From assembly GCA_013423325.1 (NCBI GenBank), contig BLJB01000026.1, positions 1 to 64,000 of the forward strand: 64,000 bases of DNA. Direction: 5' to 3'. The DNA comes from Usnea hakonensis. Taxonomy: Eukaryota; Ascomycota; Lecanoromycetes; Lecanorales; Parmeliaceae. The notes below the pieces were generated by a model. That model saw only the letters and a program-made list of their open reading frames with translations, was not told the DNA's origin and searched no databases. Positions 33,800 through 46,527 of the stretch are shown piece after piece (within the stretch, counting starts at the first letter, position 1; the number at the start of each line of letters is the position of its first letter). Position numbers and translations under genes: made by a program.

Positions 33800-34976
33800 C
33801 TAGATATTCTCGATGACCCTCGCGTTCATTGCCTGCTGGAATCCATCATTGGTATCACCCATAAATGGCCCATTGGACGTTTTCGATCCTTGACCGTGGC
33901 TACTTGGGCCCTCGCCATAAGAGTCCGCCTGCGCAAGCTGTTGCTGCACAGTCTGGTTGGTTGCAGGTAAAAAGATAACCTTGCTGTTTGCTGTCTTTGC
34001 CATGGCTTGCATGGCCTCTAGGTACCTGATTTGCATGGCTGGAGCCGAACTCAAAATATCGGCAGCCTGTCTCATTAACTTGGCGCTCTCAACCTCAGCA
34101 CGGGCAGCGATGACTTTTGACTCTCCAATACGCTTGCTCTGAGCTGCCATGGAGAGGGAGTCTTGCAGTTCGTTGCTGAATATAATATCTTTGATGAGCA
34201 TAGACTCGACCTGGACACCCCATCCTGATGCAACATCTTCAATTATTTCACCAATAGACTGCGCGATCTCTTCACGACGTTCAATGACATCTTGGAGAAC
34301 ACGGGCACCAACGACGTGGCGCAAAGTAGTCTGGGTACGCTCGACAAGGGCTTGACGAATGTTGCTGATACCGAAGGCGGCTTTGTGAGGCGAGGTGATG
34401 TGATAGTAGATTACAGAAGTAAGTTGTAGGTTGACATTATCCTTGGTCATGCAGACCTGCTTTGGTACCTCTGTAGAAACAACGTCAGCGGCTGAGCTCA
34501 GGTAATGGAGTGAAGATGTGACATACCAACAATCTGAATCTTCACGTCGACCTGTATAAGTTTTTCGGATAGAGGGTTGATCTTCACAAGACCTGGATCG
34601 ACGGCGCGGTAGAAGCGACCAAACTTGGTAACAAGACCGACGTTTCCTTGACTGACTGGCTTGTATGGGTTGGGACAAACGATGCAGCATGGGATAGCAC
34701 CGCAGCAGCCGACGAGCGAACCGAGAGTATTGACTAAGCGCATGTTAGTGAAAGAAAGTGAGGAATGATGGGTGGCAACATACTCATTGATCCATACCAG
34801 CCATGGGTGCCAGCATCTTCGCTCTCACCCTGTAGTGTCTGAGCATAAGCTGGCTGGAGGTCCTCACGACGAGGTGGTTGGACATTGATGAGCCTGTTCG
34901 AATCGCCACCTGGGCCGCCATTGCGAAGATTCCCATTGGAGGGAAGGGGAGCTTTGCCGTTATCCATGGCTGCCAT
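33800..34976 (-). CDS. Stomatin-family SPFH/band-7 protein
   Basis: Membrane scaffold protein that oligomerises on the cytosolic face and organises microdomains; filamentous fungi carry one such gene (StoA in Aspergillus). Three exons (34976-34784, 34733-34527, 34470-33800; introns of 50 and 56 nt) give 356 residues. The N-terminal region is disordered. A hydrophobic Cys-rich hairpin (LGSLVGCCGAIPCCIVC) follows, and then PNPYKPVSQGNVGLVTKFG. The SPFH core contains KVDVKIQIV-type strands, LTSVIYYHITSPHKA and RTQTTLRHVVGARVLQDV. The helical tail is RIGESKVIAARAEVESAKLMRQAADIL. The start could be either of two ATGs three codons apart. Confidence 0.93.
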
Positions 34977-36060
34977 TGTTGGAGAATATGTATCTGTTTG
35001 TGGGGATGTAGAGGATGGGGCGAAAAGGCTGCGTTCAGAAGACGTGGTGAGAAGAGTTTGGAAAGTGTGAGGATGGTGGAGGATTAATGAAGCTTTATGA
35101 ATAGGAAAGAGAGAATTTAGTCAATGATAATCGTAATGTACTTTAGTATGATGATACGAGTACGTGGCGTAGTGGATAGCTGTACTTTATAGTACTGACG
35201 TGCTTGATGGGGGTTTAAATATGTTAAATATGCTGATAGCTTTCCGTGAGATCCAAACCAGCGCGGGGTAAGCGCAGCCCTAATGCCAAGAACAGCAAGG
35301 CTCACTGAAATAGGATGAGCCCAAAGGAAATCTGATACGCGGACACAGCCCCCTCGCAATTGGTGGTAAAAAAGTGCAAAGATCAGCAGACGAAAGAGTG
35401 ATTCTAGTCAGTGCTTGTTGATAATAATAATAAAAATTATTATGGAAGATCCGTGACCCATACTCAAGCCTAGCTCCGATTCGCTGATTTATGATTCTTC
35501 TCTAGCAATATTCTCCATTCTGTGCACTGAGCACTCTGTGCTTTGGGCTATTATCATGATTATCGGTGGCGAAGAATCTTTAGACGAGCTCTCGTGACCG
35601 AGGAACGTCAATACAATATCCATTCCAATTCCCATGGATTTCGCTTATAGGTTGTAAGACGGAGTAAAAGCGTTGCTGACCGCAGCGGACGCCCGTCTTT
35701 GCGCAATATCACTCCTTAGCTTGGCAAGGCATCCTCTCCGAGATCACATCAGGAATGTCCGCGGTCAAAAAGCCTCACCTCCTCGACCCTTAGGCCACCG
35801 TCAGGAGACCCTGCTGACCAGCAGCGGTCAACTTAGGCCGGGCTCATAATTGGTGAGTTTCATCGATCTAAATCTGTGAGCACTTACCTTACTTTACCCT
35901 CTTGCTGGCGACCCGTTACATCGGCAAAGTCGGCTCGTTTGTTGCCCCTATATTTGGTGACGCCAAGGATCGTCATTCCCTCTACAAATTCTAAAGTTTA
36001 ACATTATTGCTATGAAAATACCGTAGTTGCTTCACCGTATGTATTCTCAGCGAGGAGCAG
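34977..36060. other. Intergenic, AT-rich, no gene seen
   Basis: Promoter of stomatin and then about 1 kb without a supportable frame. Confidence 0.55.
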
Positions 36061-36317
36061 CTATTGCCATACGAGTATTATTTCTGGCATCATTTGCGCG
36101 ATTTAAAGACACGACATCCCTACCTTCTATCTCTCCCATCAAGACTACCACGAGTTGCTGTATGCTATTTTGATTTCAACATATGCGTGGTTTCAATGAC
36201 AGGAAATCCCAACCTTCTTTGAACCCGTCGCTCTTCAACTGAAACTACCACGAGCTGCTGTATACTATTTTGATTTCAACATCTGCGCGGTTTAATAACA
36301 GGATATCACCACCATCA
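36061..36317. repeat. ~100-bp tandem repeat, three copies
   Basis: ACTACCACGAG begins at 36144 and recurs at 36244, exactly 100 bp later, followed in both copies by TGCTGTAT-CTATTTTGATTTCAACAT. A more diverged copy precedes them (36061-36143). The copies are non-coding and separate stomatin from perilipin. Confidence 0.85.
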
Positions 36318-36929
36318 GATGTCACTGGTGTCGTCAGAGTATACCTAAATTTACCATCAGAAGCATACTGCCTTCCAAAGACAATCGTAGCAACGTCGCA
36401 TCAACCCAATTCACTTTGGACATGAGATACTCCCCAAGATACCATATTAGAGCAAGTTCAAAGGTAGGAAGGAGAGTGAAACACCCTAGAACCCTTCCCC
36501 CCTCCCCCCAAATGGGCACCGCATAGTCCAAACCATAGAACCATGAGCAATACCGATCTCGAGAAGCCCAAATTGGACATTCGACTGTTCCCACAGCCCA
36601 AAGTACTACGTCACTGGGCACATGTGAGGTTGAAGGTCTTGGCTGTGAGTATTAGTGCAATTTATCTATCTGATGCTAGCACCTGGTACCGATTTGCTAT
36701 ATTGACTATACTAATGCTTTGTTTGCCCTTAGCATCCATAAAGCTAGCGCCTAAGAAGAAGAGAAAGTAGGACTAGTAGTAAAAGGAAGAGCTGAGAACA
36801 GTCATCGCACCACTTGTGCTAGAAATCTATGTGGTATCATCCGACCAACACCATTGCATCCATCCATCCTTGCCAGCCGTTTGTGATCCATCCCCCACGG
36901 AGTTAAAAAAGCGAAGTAAGATGAGCATC
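36318..36929. other. Intergenic with one doubtful small frame
   Basis: A 75-codon frame at 36543-36770 (+) has one hydrophobic stretch and ends in KKKRK. It has no homology that I recognise, so it is not called as a gene. Confidence 0.5.
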
Positions 36930-37875
36930 CTACTTATTGCCGGACTTTTCCTTCGCGGTCTCTTTGGCTTCATTTCCCTTGGCGTACCCGGTATCCTTTG
37001 CATGGGCGGCCATGTCCTTTCCCTCGTCTGCCTTCTGGGACGCCAAGTCTCTCGCATTCGTCGCCATGTCCTTGGCCTGCTCTTTCTTTTGGTACGCCAT
37101 ATTCTTCGCCTGCTCAGACTTCTGTTCTGCGTATTTCATCGCCTGGTCGGACTTCTCGTAGGCGTAGTTGGATGCAGCGCCATACTTTTTCGCCGCGTAG
37201 TCAGTTCCCTCCTCCTTCTTCTGCCCCAGGAAGTTGCTCAACCAAGCCAGCGTATCGCTCGTAACCACCAAGCCGGTAGTAACCACGGCTTTGGAACCAG
37301 CAACATAGCCGTCCCCACCGCACTTCTTATACTCGCTGGAGTAGGTGTTCAACACGTAATTCTTGCTGTCACCGGCCAAGCGGAATGGAAAGTATGCAAA
37401 GTCCAACACGGTGCCCTTGATCTTCTCGGTATCCTCCTTCACAATCGGGAAAGTGTGGTCGACTCTGGAAAGCGCGTCTGAGCCAATTGAGTCAGCTTTG
37501 GCGACGTATGGAGCAACGTAGCCGTAGGGACGTTTGGCGTAGGGAACGAAAGGTGCAACAAGCTTCTCATAGCCAGTGTTGGAGAGATCGAGGGACTTCT
37601 TCCCGTACGGATTTGACTTGAAGGTCGAGATGGCGTCGGAAACGAGGGGGTATGAGGTGAGATGCTGAGAAGGACAATCTGTTAGTAAAGGAAATAGAAG
37701 AAGAAGGCAATGCACATGAATAAGGTACAGGTTCGTTGAAGGAGGGTGGTGGAAAGATACATGAAAGATGAGACGATGAAGCGGTGGCAGTGACGCGTCC
37801 TCAATAATTATGAGAGTCTCTTACTTCAATAGTCTGGGAGGATGTCTCGCCGTTGGTCATAGTTTGAGAAGACAT
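36930..37875 (-). CDS. Perilipin-like lipid-droplet protein (CAP20/MPL1 family)
   Basis: Coats lipid droplets and controls lipid storage; in plant-pathogenic fungi the family (CAP20, MPL1) affects appressorium function. Two exons (37875-37825, 37664-36930; 160-nt intron) encode 261 residues. MSSQTMTNGETSSQ leads to HLTSYPLVSDAISTFKSNPYG, the family signature. VAPYVAKADSIGSDALSRVD, FPIVKEDTEKIKGTVLDFA and FPFRLAGDSKNYVLNTYSSEYKK follow. The C-terminal ~90 residues are 11-residue-type amphipathic repeats (EKSDQAMKYAEQKSEQAKNM, KKEQAKDMATNARDLASQ), which bind the droplet surface in perilipins. Confidence 0.92.
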
Positions 37876-39610
37876 GGTGAAAATCTTCAAGTGAGGGGTG
37901 TTTCTTCTATGTGTTTGTCTGCGAGGCATACGCTTTACCATTAGCACTTGGACTCCATGATCACGAAGCAGGTGTGGAGATACAGAAAGTGGGTAGGAGG
38001 AGCATGGTAGGAGTTGGACATACACAGTGCCACGTTGCTGATGATTTGATCGAATCTAGATTGACAGCACAGTCAGTGCTGAGTGCGAAAAGTAGGAGCC
38101 TATGGCGCAAGATCAAGATCAGGCTTTGGTACGAACTTGTAATCAGAGCAAGATTTGTGGAAGGCTATGTGAGGTTTAGAAGTGTAGGATTGTGTGTGGA
38201 AGAAGGAAGAAGAAGAAGGTTGAGGAAAGGGGAAGAATTAAAAGGTAAAGCTTCTTGTTGAGAAGGTGCTATCCTGGTTTAAGGACCGTGTTGATAGACG
38301 GACCGTTTAGAGAATGGCATCAAATAAGGTATGAACCCTGTCCTTGGCACTACGTAAGACCTTACTCTTACTATTTTAATTGCTACTGTGATTTTCTTTT
38401 ACTGAAATGTGATGTGTGATGTGTTACTGTGGCGAGGTTCCAAGAGGTGTGTTGTAGATTCTTTGTGATACAGATCATGTTCTGTCTATTCCATCAACAG
38501 GGAATGCAGAATTGGTGATGAGCCGTTATCCATTAAATTCAACACGCCCCGCCATGCCATGCGGAGAGTGATGTGCCCACCCATGCCTACTCCGTGTTTA
38601 AAGCAGGGATTAATTGCATTTGCTAATCTTACCTTATCTAAAACCGCGCTTCAAAAACGTTGTTTGCGCCTTTCCCGGACCTTGATCCTCACGAATGTCC
38701 AGACACAGTGTCTTCCGCTTCTTCCTTTTATCTGTCACATAGACTTCATTCATGACGGCTTATAACGTCATAGCATTGCGAGCTCCACATTTCTGTGGGC
38801 AGATGAACAGCTGTGTATTGCTTGATTGGTATTTGACCTCAACTCTCCAAAATCGTTGAAGTATAATCTGTGGCGCTCACCTGCAGGCCAGGCTGCGGAA
38901 AGCTTAGCACGCTTAGTTTCGGCAGTACTAGCTCGGGTTGAGGGCTCGGACAATGAATGCCAAGAAGAAAATGTTCCGGAGCCTTCATTTGAGGCGACAA
39001 CCTCATTTTCTTTAAAATATGATGGGACGGTGCCTGCCTATATGTCCAGCATCTTATTTTACTCACAAGGAGGCACAGCACAAGTTTGGCTGAGCCACAG
39101 CAAGCCTCTTCGTCTCATGAACCCAAAAAGACCAGATCATTTAATGAGTACATTCAAAGGTCTGCCTGACACCTCTCAGGGCATTTGTCTCACATTGGAG
39201 GTGGTGTCGAGATGTAGGTTTGCTGAGCCATTAGAATGCTCCCCCAATTGACACCTTGTTTCTGTTCAAGCGCATCGTATAGGCAGAAACAAGGCTTCGC
39301 CTCCATTCCAATCGAGTGACTGATATTTCCCTTTTGACTACTTGCGCTTCACCATCCATTCTCCATCATACCAACTTCAATCTCCGAATTAGTCTCCATT
39401 CACAAATGTGCTCAATAAATGTCTCCCTAACATAATTCATTTCATTTCACCCCACCTCTCAGATCCTGAATACCATACATCCATTCAGACTCAACCCTAC
39501 TCTCTCTTCAAGATCAAGTAATAAGTGCCCAACTGTTGCACTGAAGCCCCCCTTCCCCAATCCGCATCCTACTTCACAAGTTCTTCGCCCCTGATCCCCT
39601 TTTCAACAGT
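37876..39610. other. Intergenic 1.7 kb, no convincing gene
   Basis: Promoter of the perilipin at the left. A 141-codon frame at 38826-39251 (+) has no recognisable feature. The stretch 39250-39600 is C/T-rich and probably the leader of the next gene. Confidence 0.5.
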
Positions 39611-40104
39611 ATGAAAGACTACACCGCACCGTGTGGTCACATCTTTACCCACGCAATGCAATGTACGTTATATGCTTTTTGCCGATATTACGAGAAAATT
39701 CAGAACCTTGAGACCCCCAGTAACGAATCTATTGAGGGCGTGGTAGCACGCTGGCTTTCTGCACCGGATCCAAATCTGGGCCTAATGACGGACTATCTAG
39801 AGGCTCACGAAGACCTTTCCCTAGAGGATGCTGTTTACAGCTTGGGCGATTTCAAGGATTTCGACGAATGGACCAATTATGTGGAGGAGCTTGAGCAACG
39901 GAACAACCGTGACAGTGGTAAATGGTTTCAACTGTCCTCATACAAGGAAGACACCCTAATGATAATCCAGACCAGCGTAACGGATGCGTAACCAGCCCTC
40001 AGGCCCAGGACGAGGCAGCGAATGTCGAACCTATTTCACCTTGCGCGGTAGAAATGGAAGACGTCGACGGAGAATGGTACGTGGTAGAGGCTGAAGGAAG
40101 TTAG
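39611..40104 (+). CDS. Small hypothetical protein with CGH motif
   Basis: Two exons (39611-39917, 39971-40104; 53-nt phase-1 intron with CCCTAATG branch) give 146 residues. The start MKDYTAPCGHIFTHAMQCTLY contains a Cys-x-His pair followed by His and Cys, which could bind zinc; similar short CGH-starting proteins are common in ascomycetes and uncharacterised. The rest is acidic (ARWLSAPDPNLGLMTDYLEA, HEDLSLEDAVYSLGDFKDFD) and ends DGEWYVVEAEGS. Confidence 0.6.
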
Positions 40105-42356
40105 CGCGAGATGGAAGAATTCTTCTAAGAATGAAACGTGCAATAAGAATCATTGACACACAAAAAAAGCGGAAAGAATGGTCTTTACCTGCAGCATTCT
40201 TCCAGGGTGGAGCCGCCATCCGCTGCACTTCTTATCCTGACCCACTCCACGTCCCAGCTCGAGTATCGGAAGCTTGCAATTCTGTAGCTTGTTCGAGGCC
40301 TTTACGTTTTGGTCGTCATCCCTTCTTGCAACTCTCGTGGACCAGTCTTAATTGACGGTGAAACTTAAGTCCTCCATGCCATCATGGCATCATCTTTTGA
40401 TCAATTCTGTCATTCTATTCTCCCTCGGCATCCTTCCCAAAGCCCCCCTCCAGAGCAGCTATATTCCCCAGCTTGATCCGATTACGACTGCTACCAGCAG
40501 ATGCGGCAACACTGGTAGGATCCTTGCTATATGCACTTGTAAATGAAGACTTGTTCCGATGACATTAAGTGAGGGGTAGTGGGAGGTATTTCTGCGAATG
40601 CGGTGCCGATTTGTTTCCTCGCTGCCCCTTTTGCAAGATGAGACTTTGAAAGGATAAAATTTAATCGACGAGTCTACTATCAGCCTGAGTGACGCGAGCA
40701 TTCCTATCAATGGTTGCCTTCAAAAGTATAGCCAGAAGAGAATCGAAAAGCTAGGAAAGCGTTTTCGAAAACCTCTTCAGAGACCATCCAACTCCGGCCA
40801 CCCGCTGCAGAGCCTGCAGCCTTAGATTTAACGACGACGGTATAAGTATGATCCGAGTTTTGAGCTTTGACCTGATCCACGGAGTCGCTGGTATGAGAGC
40901 CAGGCGTTGCTTGCTGCTTCAACTCGCTCAGATTTCCATTTTCCATATCTCTTTGGTGGTGATGTACGTAGAACAGTTCCCAAGAATAGACTTGATCTAG
41001 CCAAGATATCGATTGGCCTACTCACGGGTGCACTTTCTAAATTCCTGCTGAATGGGCTCGAAGATAGCAGGGAAAGACATCGTTATAGGTAGACGTGGTT
41101 CTTATGATTCGGGCACAATTACCAGCCGACGCAATAGGATTTTCACCAGCCCGAAGTCTGATTATGAAGCATTTGAATGTCGGAATCCGACGCCTCTGTT
41201 TTATTACGTCGGTTCGTAGGTGTATCCAAATTCGGAAGCGCCGATTTTGATAGGGCGGCGACATTTTAGCCGCATCAGTCGGACTGTCTCGACATCAAAG
41301 CATCATACTGAGGACCAAAGAAATGTATACATCCAGCATGTACGCTCGCCTGCTACTGTCTATCTTTGCGGCTTGTGCAAGTGGTCAAAAGTGAATCTTA
41401 TAGCGTGTACAAGGAATTTGTCCTGCAGGAGACTTGGATTCAGCACCATCGACCAGGCTGTTGAAGTGAGGCGTTAAGTCGATAATCGACGCCCATCTTT
41501 CTCTCGAATCGGTGTTTTAGGATTCTTGATGATTTCTGTTGAGGATATGATTTTGGCATCGATTGGCTCCGGGTAGAGATCTACAGATATTCCGCGGATG
41601 CCACTACCATATCCTAGTACTTGTACGAATATTATCAGCATCCTAAGTGAGCGGAATTCAGCAACTAGTTTACTTATAAAACTAGCGGAGCTTTATGTTT
41701 CGAGGGCTGAAACAAGGAAGAGGGCTGCTAAAACAACTAGAGGAGAATGGCAAATAAAGCTAAGCGTTTACTGTTTGTGCCGAGCTGCAAATGCCCGAAT
41801 GAGGCCCCCGTCCTGGCCTCTGACTGAGAGATGGCTCGATTACTCTACGGTATGCGCTTCCTGTTTCTTGATCTTCAACTCCTTCTGGAGTAAAGCAGAA
41901 AATGGTCTACCTCCTTTTGGTCCGCTCGTTTGACAGCCAAAGCACCAGTCTGACTAATGAGCTTGGCCGTAGCAAACAAACTGCATGCAGAGTCACTACA
42001 TAGGGTAGTCTTACGTGCTTACTTTACCCTGCAGCCTTATCTACATCTTCATCTCTCTCACCATTCTCATGCAGCCCGAATCATGTTCGAAGATGTATTT
42101 TGTTAGACAGACGAACGAGAAATTGCACCACCTCAACAATTTATGTTGTTGGCTTCGTTATGTAAGCTGAAGTCTCCAGTCGGATTGGATTTTCTCGGAT
42201 CAATTCGCATTCGGTAATCTCGACATGTACAACAAGCCCCTAACTACTTCGGACCAATACCTTTTCGGTATTGACCCTGCCAAATCTACATAACCCTTCT
42301 ATGAACCTGAGCATCTCCGTTCAAAATGTTTGATGATTTGATACGCATGATCCAAG
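40105..42356. other. Gene-poor 2.2 kb
   Basis: No frame here shows a recognisable domain. Candidates on the minus strand at 40707-41264 and the plus strand at 41598-41933 are short and lack support. They may be remains of decayed genes or a decayed element. Confidence 0.5.
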
Positions 42357-43993
42357 ATGGTCCTCCAGCTATCTTTGAAAGAGTCTTGGCCTTTCCTCGC
42401 CATTGCGCCGATTGTCGTACGTAAAGATCTTCTTCCCTTTGGGTACTCACCTAGCTTATTCCGTCACAGTATTTTGCGTTCACAGCAATTCACAACCTCT
42501 TCTTTAGTCCTCTTTCCCGCTTTCCGGGTCCTCGATTATGGGCCGTCTCACGCCTTCCCTATGTCATAACCCTAACTAAAGGTGACCTAACCGCTCGTGT
42601 CAAAGAATTCCACGACCGTTACGGCCCCATTGTCCGCCTCGCACCAAACGAGCTTTCCTTCATTGATGGACAAGCGTGGCAGGACGTGTACGGCCATCAC
42701 CACGGTGGCGCTCCCAATTTCCCTAAGAACCCAATCCAGTCGGCTCCAAACGACAGAGGCATCGACGCCATCATCAGCGCTAATGACGCTGATCATGCTC
42801 GCTATCGACGTCTCCTTTCGCATTCGTTCTCCGAGAAGGTCCTTCGTGAGCAGGAGTACCTTCCCCAGTCTTACATTGATCTTTTGATCCGCCGGCTCCG
42901 TGAGAGGGCGGGCTCAGCAGATACCGCGATCGTCGACATCTCGAGGTGGATCAACTTCGCGACCTTCGATATCATTGGAGACCTTGCCTTTGGAGAATCG
43001 TTTCACTGCCTCGAGCAGTCCAACTATCACGAATGGGTCACAGTCATGTTCTCCCAGTTCAAGGCTGCAATCATGATCCTTGCCATGCGCTATCTGGGCC
43101 TAGAGGCGCCGGTGAAGATGATGATGCCGAAAAGTCTCAAGGAGAAACGAGGAATCCATGCCAGCTCTGCCAACGAAAAAATCAGACGTCGTCTTGCTCA
43201 AGGGGCTGAGGGTCATGACGCGCAGAGGAACGACTTCATGACCTACATCCTCCGCTATAATGACGAGAAAGGTATGAGCGTTGAAGAAATCGAATGCACG
43301 TTCAGGTTCCTCGTTGTGGCCGGTAGTGAAACCATCGGCACAGCTCTGACCGGTATGATCGGCTGCCTGTTGCAGAATCCGGACATGCTGGACAGGGTCA
43401 CCAAGGAGGTCCGCCAAGCATTTCCCAGTGCCTCGCAAATGTCCTCAGACGCAGTCAGCAAGCTCCCATACCTAGCCGCCGTGATTGAAGAAGGTCTCCG
43501 CGTGTGCCCACCAGTTTCCTTCGGCACTCCTCGCGTGGTCCCAGCAGGAGGTGCTAAAGTAGCAGGGCATTATCTGCAAGCTGGCGTAAGTCCCATCTCC
43601 AATAAACCAATGTCAAGATCTTCATACAGTAGAAAGAAGACTGACCACACCCACTAGACATTCGTATCCTGCCCAGGCTACGCATCCAACCACTCCGCGC
43701 TGAACTTCCCAGATTCCCCTTCCTCATTCAACCCCGACCGCTGGCTCTCCTCGGACAAGAAGCTCCTAAAATCAGGCGCGCCCGGTTCCCCATTCAACCC
43801 CTTCTCCATCGGGCCGAGAAACTGCCTCGGCCGCAATCTCGCGTACCTGGAAATGCGACTCATTCTCGCCAACCTTCTCTGGCAATTCGACTTTCAGCAA
43901 ATGGACAAGAGTTATCGATGGGAGAAGCAGAAAGTGTTCATGGTGTGGGAGAAGGATCCGTTGAACGTGAAGGTCAAGTTGAGATCTCAGTAG
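42357..43993 (+). CDS. Cytochrome P450 monooxygenase
   Basis: Haem-thiolate oxygenase anchored in the ER. Three exons (42357-42416, 42470-43585, 43658-43993; introns of 53 and 72 nt) give 503 residues. The N-terminal anchor spans the first intron (WPFLAIAPIV, then YFAFTAIHNLFFSPL) and is followed by the proline-rich hinge SRFPGPRLWA. The I-helix shows VAGSETIG (oxygen activation), the K-helix EEGLR (ExxR), the PERF-type region FNPDRWL, and the haem loop FSIGPRNCLGRNLAYLEMR with the cysteine ligand. The style resembles fungal CYP65-like secondary-metabolite P450s. No synthase or tailoring enzyme lies next to it, so it is a stand-alone P450 with unknown substrate. Confidence 0.93.
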
Positions 43994-44353
43994 AGGTTGC
44001 ACGCCACGCTTGGAGGGGAAGGGTATAGCTAGGTATGGCTTGAGCGCTGGAATGAGGATGGGAAAGGAGCGTACTTCGGCCACGATTAGAGGACGTGTAG
44101 GAGAAACAGACACAGAACAAAATTCATGTATAGAGATAGAAGGATAGTGAGGATAGGGGAAATGCTGCGCTTCAAGTGTGTTGCTGGTACAAATATCACG
44201 GTTTTCCCAAAGTCTCCACATAGTGTACATGATCGTCATGTTCCCTACCAAAAAGCAAAACTTCAAAACCAGCGAAACCTACTATACAACCCTGCCCAAA
44301 CTTTTATATTTGACCATTCTCCTCAAGAGCGCCAACCACACCATTTACCCCCC
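43994..44353. other. Short gap between convergent genes
   Basis: Only the 3' flanks of the P450 and the aspartic protease are present. Nothing else is seen. Confidence 0.6.
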
Positions 44354-45845
44354 CTACTTATAAGGCGCCCACCACACCTCCGGCACCACCCGATCAAACA
44401 CGACATAATTATCCGCAAAGAACGGGAAAGCCATCGTATACGGAACGGCGGTAGAATTCTGGATACTCGGATTGCAATACCCCGCTAAAGTCCCATCATT
44501 AAAGACCCACTCGCTCAAACATAAACGAGAGGCAGAGAAGGGCAGACAATGTGAAAGAGAAAAGGGGCCTCACCGGGCGTTGAGAAATTCGAGAATGAAG
44601 AAGCGTTGATGGGGAGACCGAGCATGGATTTGCCTGTGACGGTGGCGGCGTTGCTGCCGATGTGCACGATTAGATCGGGGAGAGTGGTGTTGCAAGGGAC
44701 GAGCCTGAGGGGTCGGAGAAGAGTTTGGATTTAGCAAAGACGGCCCAAGGCATGATCAAAATATCGGTCAAGGTTCGGATTTCAAAAGACGTACCACAAT
44801 GTTTCATTGTTAGGAAAACCTGTATCAAGGACAGCTCCCGGCACCCGGCTGTAATAGGCTTCAGCGACTGATTCTGGGGCAACGATGTGGGATCCTGCGC
44901 CTGTGTCTGAAGAGTGGGGACAGCTGTTTAGCCTGGGTATTTGATCAATGATCGGTGGAGGCAGCGATACGCACCTAGAATGACATGTGTGCTCGTGTTC
45001 ATACGCAGATTGTCGAAGCTGAAGTCGACATTGTCAACCGCCCAGTGGGCGTCCGTGCTATTCAGTGGTGCTCTGGCGAGCTGTCCCTCGTATTTACTGT
45101 GATCGATGCCACCAAAATCGATGCTGGCTGTGCCATCCGAGCCTGCTGTCTTAAAGTCCAAAGCGAAGTTTTGCATCTGTGAGATGGGAAAGGAGGCTGG
45201 TAAGGCATGAGCTGGGGGTTAGGAGGCGTGTGATCAGCGCTCTGACGTTGGTACAAAGTTGGATTAACCACGCCATTAGAGGTACCGTACCGTACGTGGG
45301 CTGAGGACCCAGACCCAGAAGTCCGATCGAAGGTTGTTGTTGGAAGTAAGGGGAGGTATAATTAGCGACACCCATCGAAACATTGTGGAAAGTGAGGCCA
45401 GCAATAGCGACAGTCTCTGTGATCATGTCTCCTCGGACCAAACCGCCTCCGTACTCAATAGTGAAAGACTCATTGAAGGGGCTTCGTCTTCCTGTGCTGC
45501 TCTCGGTGTAGGTGTACATGCCTAGGTTGCTGAGATTCATGAGCGCTGTAAGATAAGGATCAAGAACCCATCTATGGCATCTTGTTAGAGGGCTTTGGAA
45601 GTGTGATAGACTTTCGAGACCGAGTCTCACAGAAAGGAAGAGCCTGTGTCTATATCGAGGGTTACATTCTGCCCTCCAATAACCAAATTGATGTCCCATT
45701 GAGACAGAGACACCGACGTTTGGACCGCAGATATGCCAGCATTCCTGGGCCTTAGGGGCAATTTCAAAGAAGTAAATGTGTCATGGCTTGTAGACAAAGC
45801 TATGCAAGAGAGTAGAAAAAGAGCGAGACTCAAGTAATGCATCAT
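44354..45845 (-). CDS. Pepsin-type (A1) aspartic protease, possibly damaged
   Basis: Secreted endopeptidase with two catalytic aspartates. Six exons in my model (45845-45631, 45571-45286, 45176-44975, 44906-44795, 44704-44574, 44484-44354) sum to 358 residues. The signal peptide is MHYLSLALFLLSCIALSTS. The first catalytic motif DIDTGSSFLWV is split by intron 1, and the second is DTGAGSHIVAP. FTIEYGGGLVRGD and IDFGGIDHSKYEGQL are also family features. The C-terminus reads FFADNYVVFDRVVPEVWWAPYK. The weak point is 45177-45285, which I treat as a 109-nt intron. It contains the pepsin-like reading NGVVNPTLYQ in another frame next to a GTACG tandem duplication, so this segment may be a frameshifted exon. 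Confidence 0.75.
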
Positions 45846-46527
45846 AGAAAGAATGTCTTGAGATTGTACTTCAAGTGTAAACCAACGAACGAAAAGGAGA
45901 AAGAAAAGGGGTGTGTATCGATAAGAAAATTGCTTTGCCAAGTGCCAATTGTTTTTGCGAAATTGCTTCCAGACACAATCAGTGCCGCAGCCATGAATTG
46001 AAGGGCGTTTGCGGCTCTGCGGCATATCATGCATGGAAATTGGAATTTATCGCTTGTCCGTGAAGCTACGGCCTATTACGGTCAAAGCGTACGTTAACCT
46101 TGGCTGATAGATGGGTTTGCTCTTACTCCATGAATCAAGCAGTCTTCGGACCCAATTTTCGGGCCTGCCAGACCCTCGCCTGCAATGCATAGGCCTTCTA
46201 GTCGGAATCGCCTCCAGACCGAGTATGTTTAGTGTCTTTTGAAATTGTGATTGGAGACCTTGGTGACAGAACGCTACCCCTGCCTGGCACTTGAATCCAT
46301 GAGATTTAACACAATGCGGCCGATCTTCCACCATCAATAGCAGCGTTCTTATATTTCAAGCTCTCGCACAGCCTCATTCTCGTCTCGCCTTTTCAAGACC
46401 GTAATTCAATCCAAACACGTAGAGGTGCCATGATGTCGATACTTATCTTCATCTAAGTCCCTTTCAAAAAGTGCTGAGCCAGGCTCTCGATCAATGCCCA
46501 AGTCGTGGACGGCATATGAGATACTCT
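45846..46527. other. Intergenic, no gene seen
   Basis: Promoter of the protease and 3' flank of the next minus-strand gene. Confidence 0.55.

Noticed and set aside
38826..39251. 141-codon frame as a gene
   Set aside because: No domain, signal, intron context or conserved motif; composition is like its non-coding surroundings.
44354..44600. Frameshift at the last exon of the aspartic protease
   Set aside because: The acceptor TTTAG at 44485 gives phase 1 and keeps the conserved C-terminus. The earlier junction at 45.2 kb remains doubtful.
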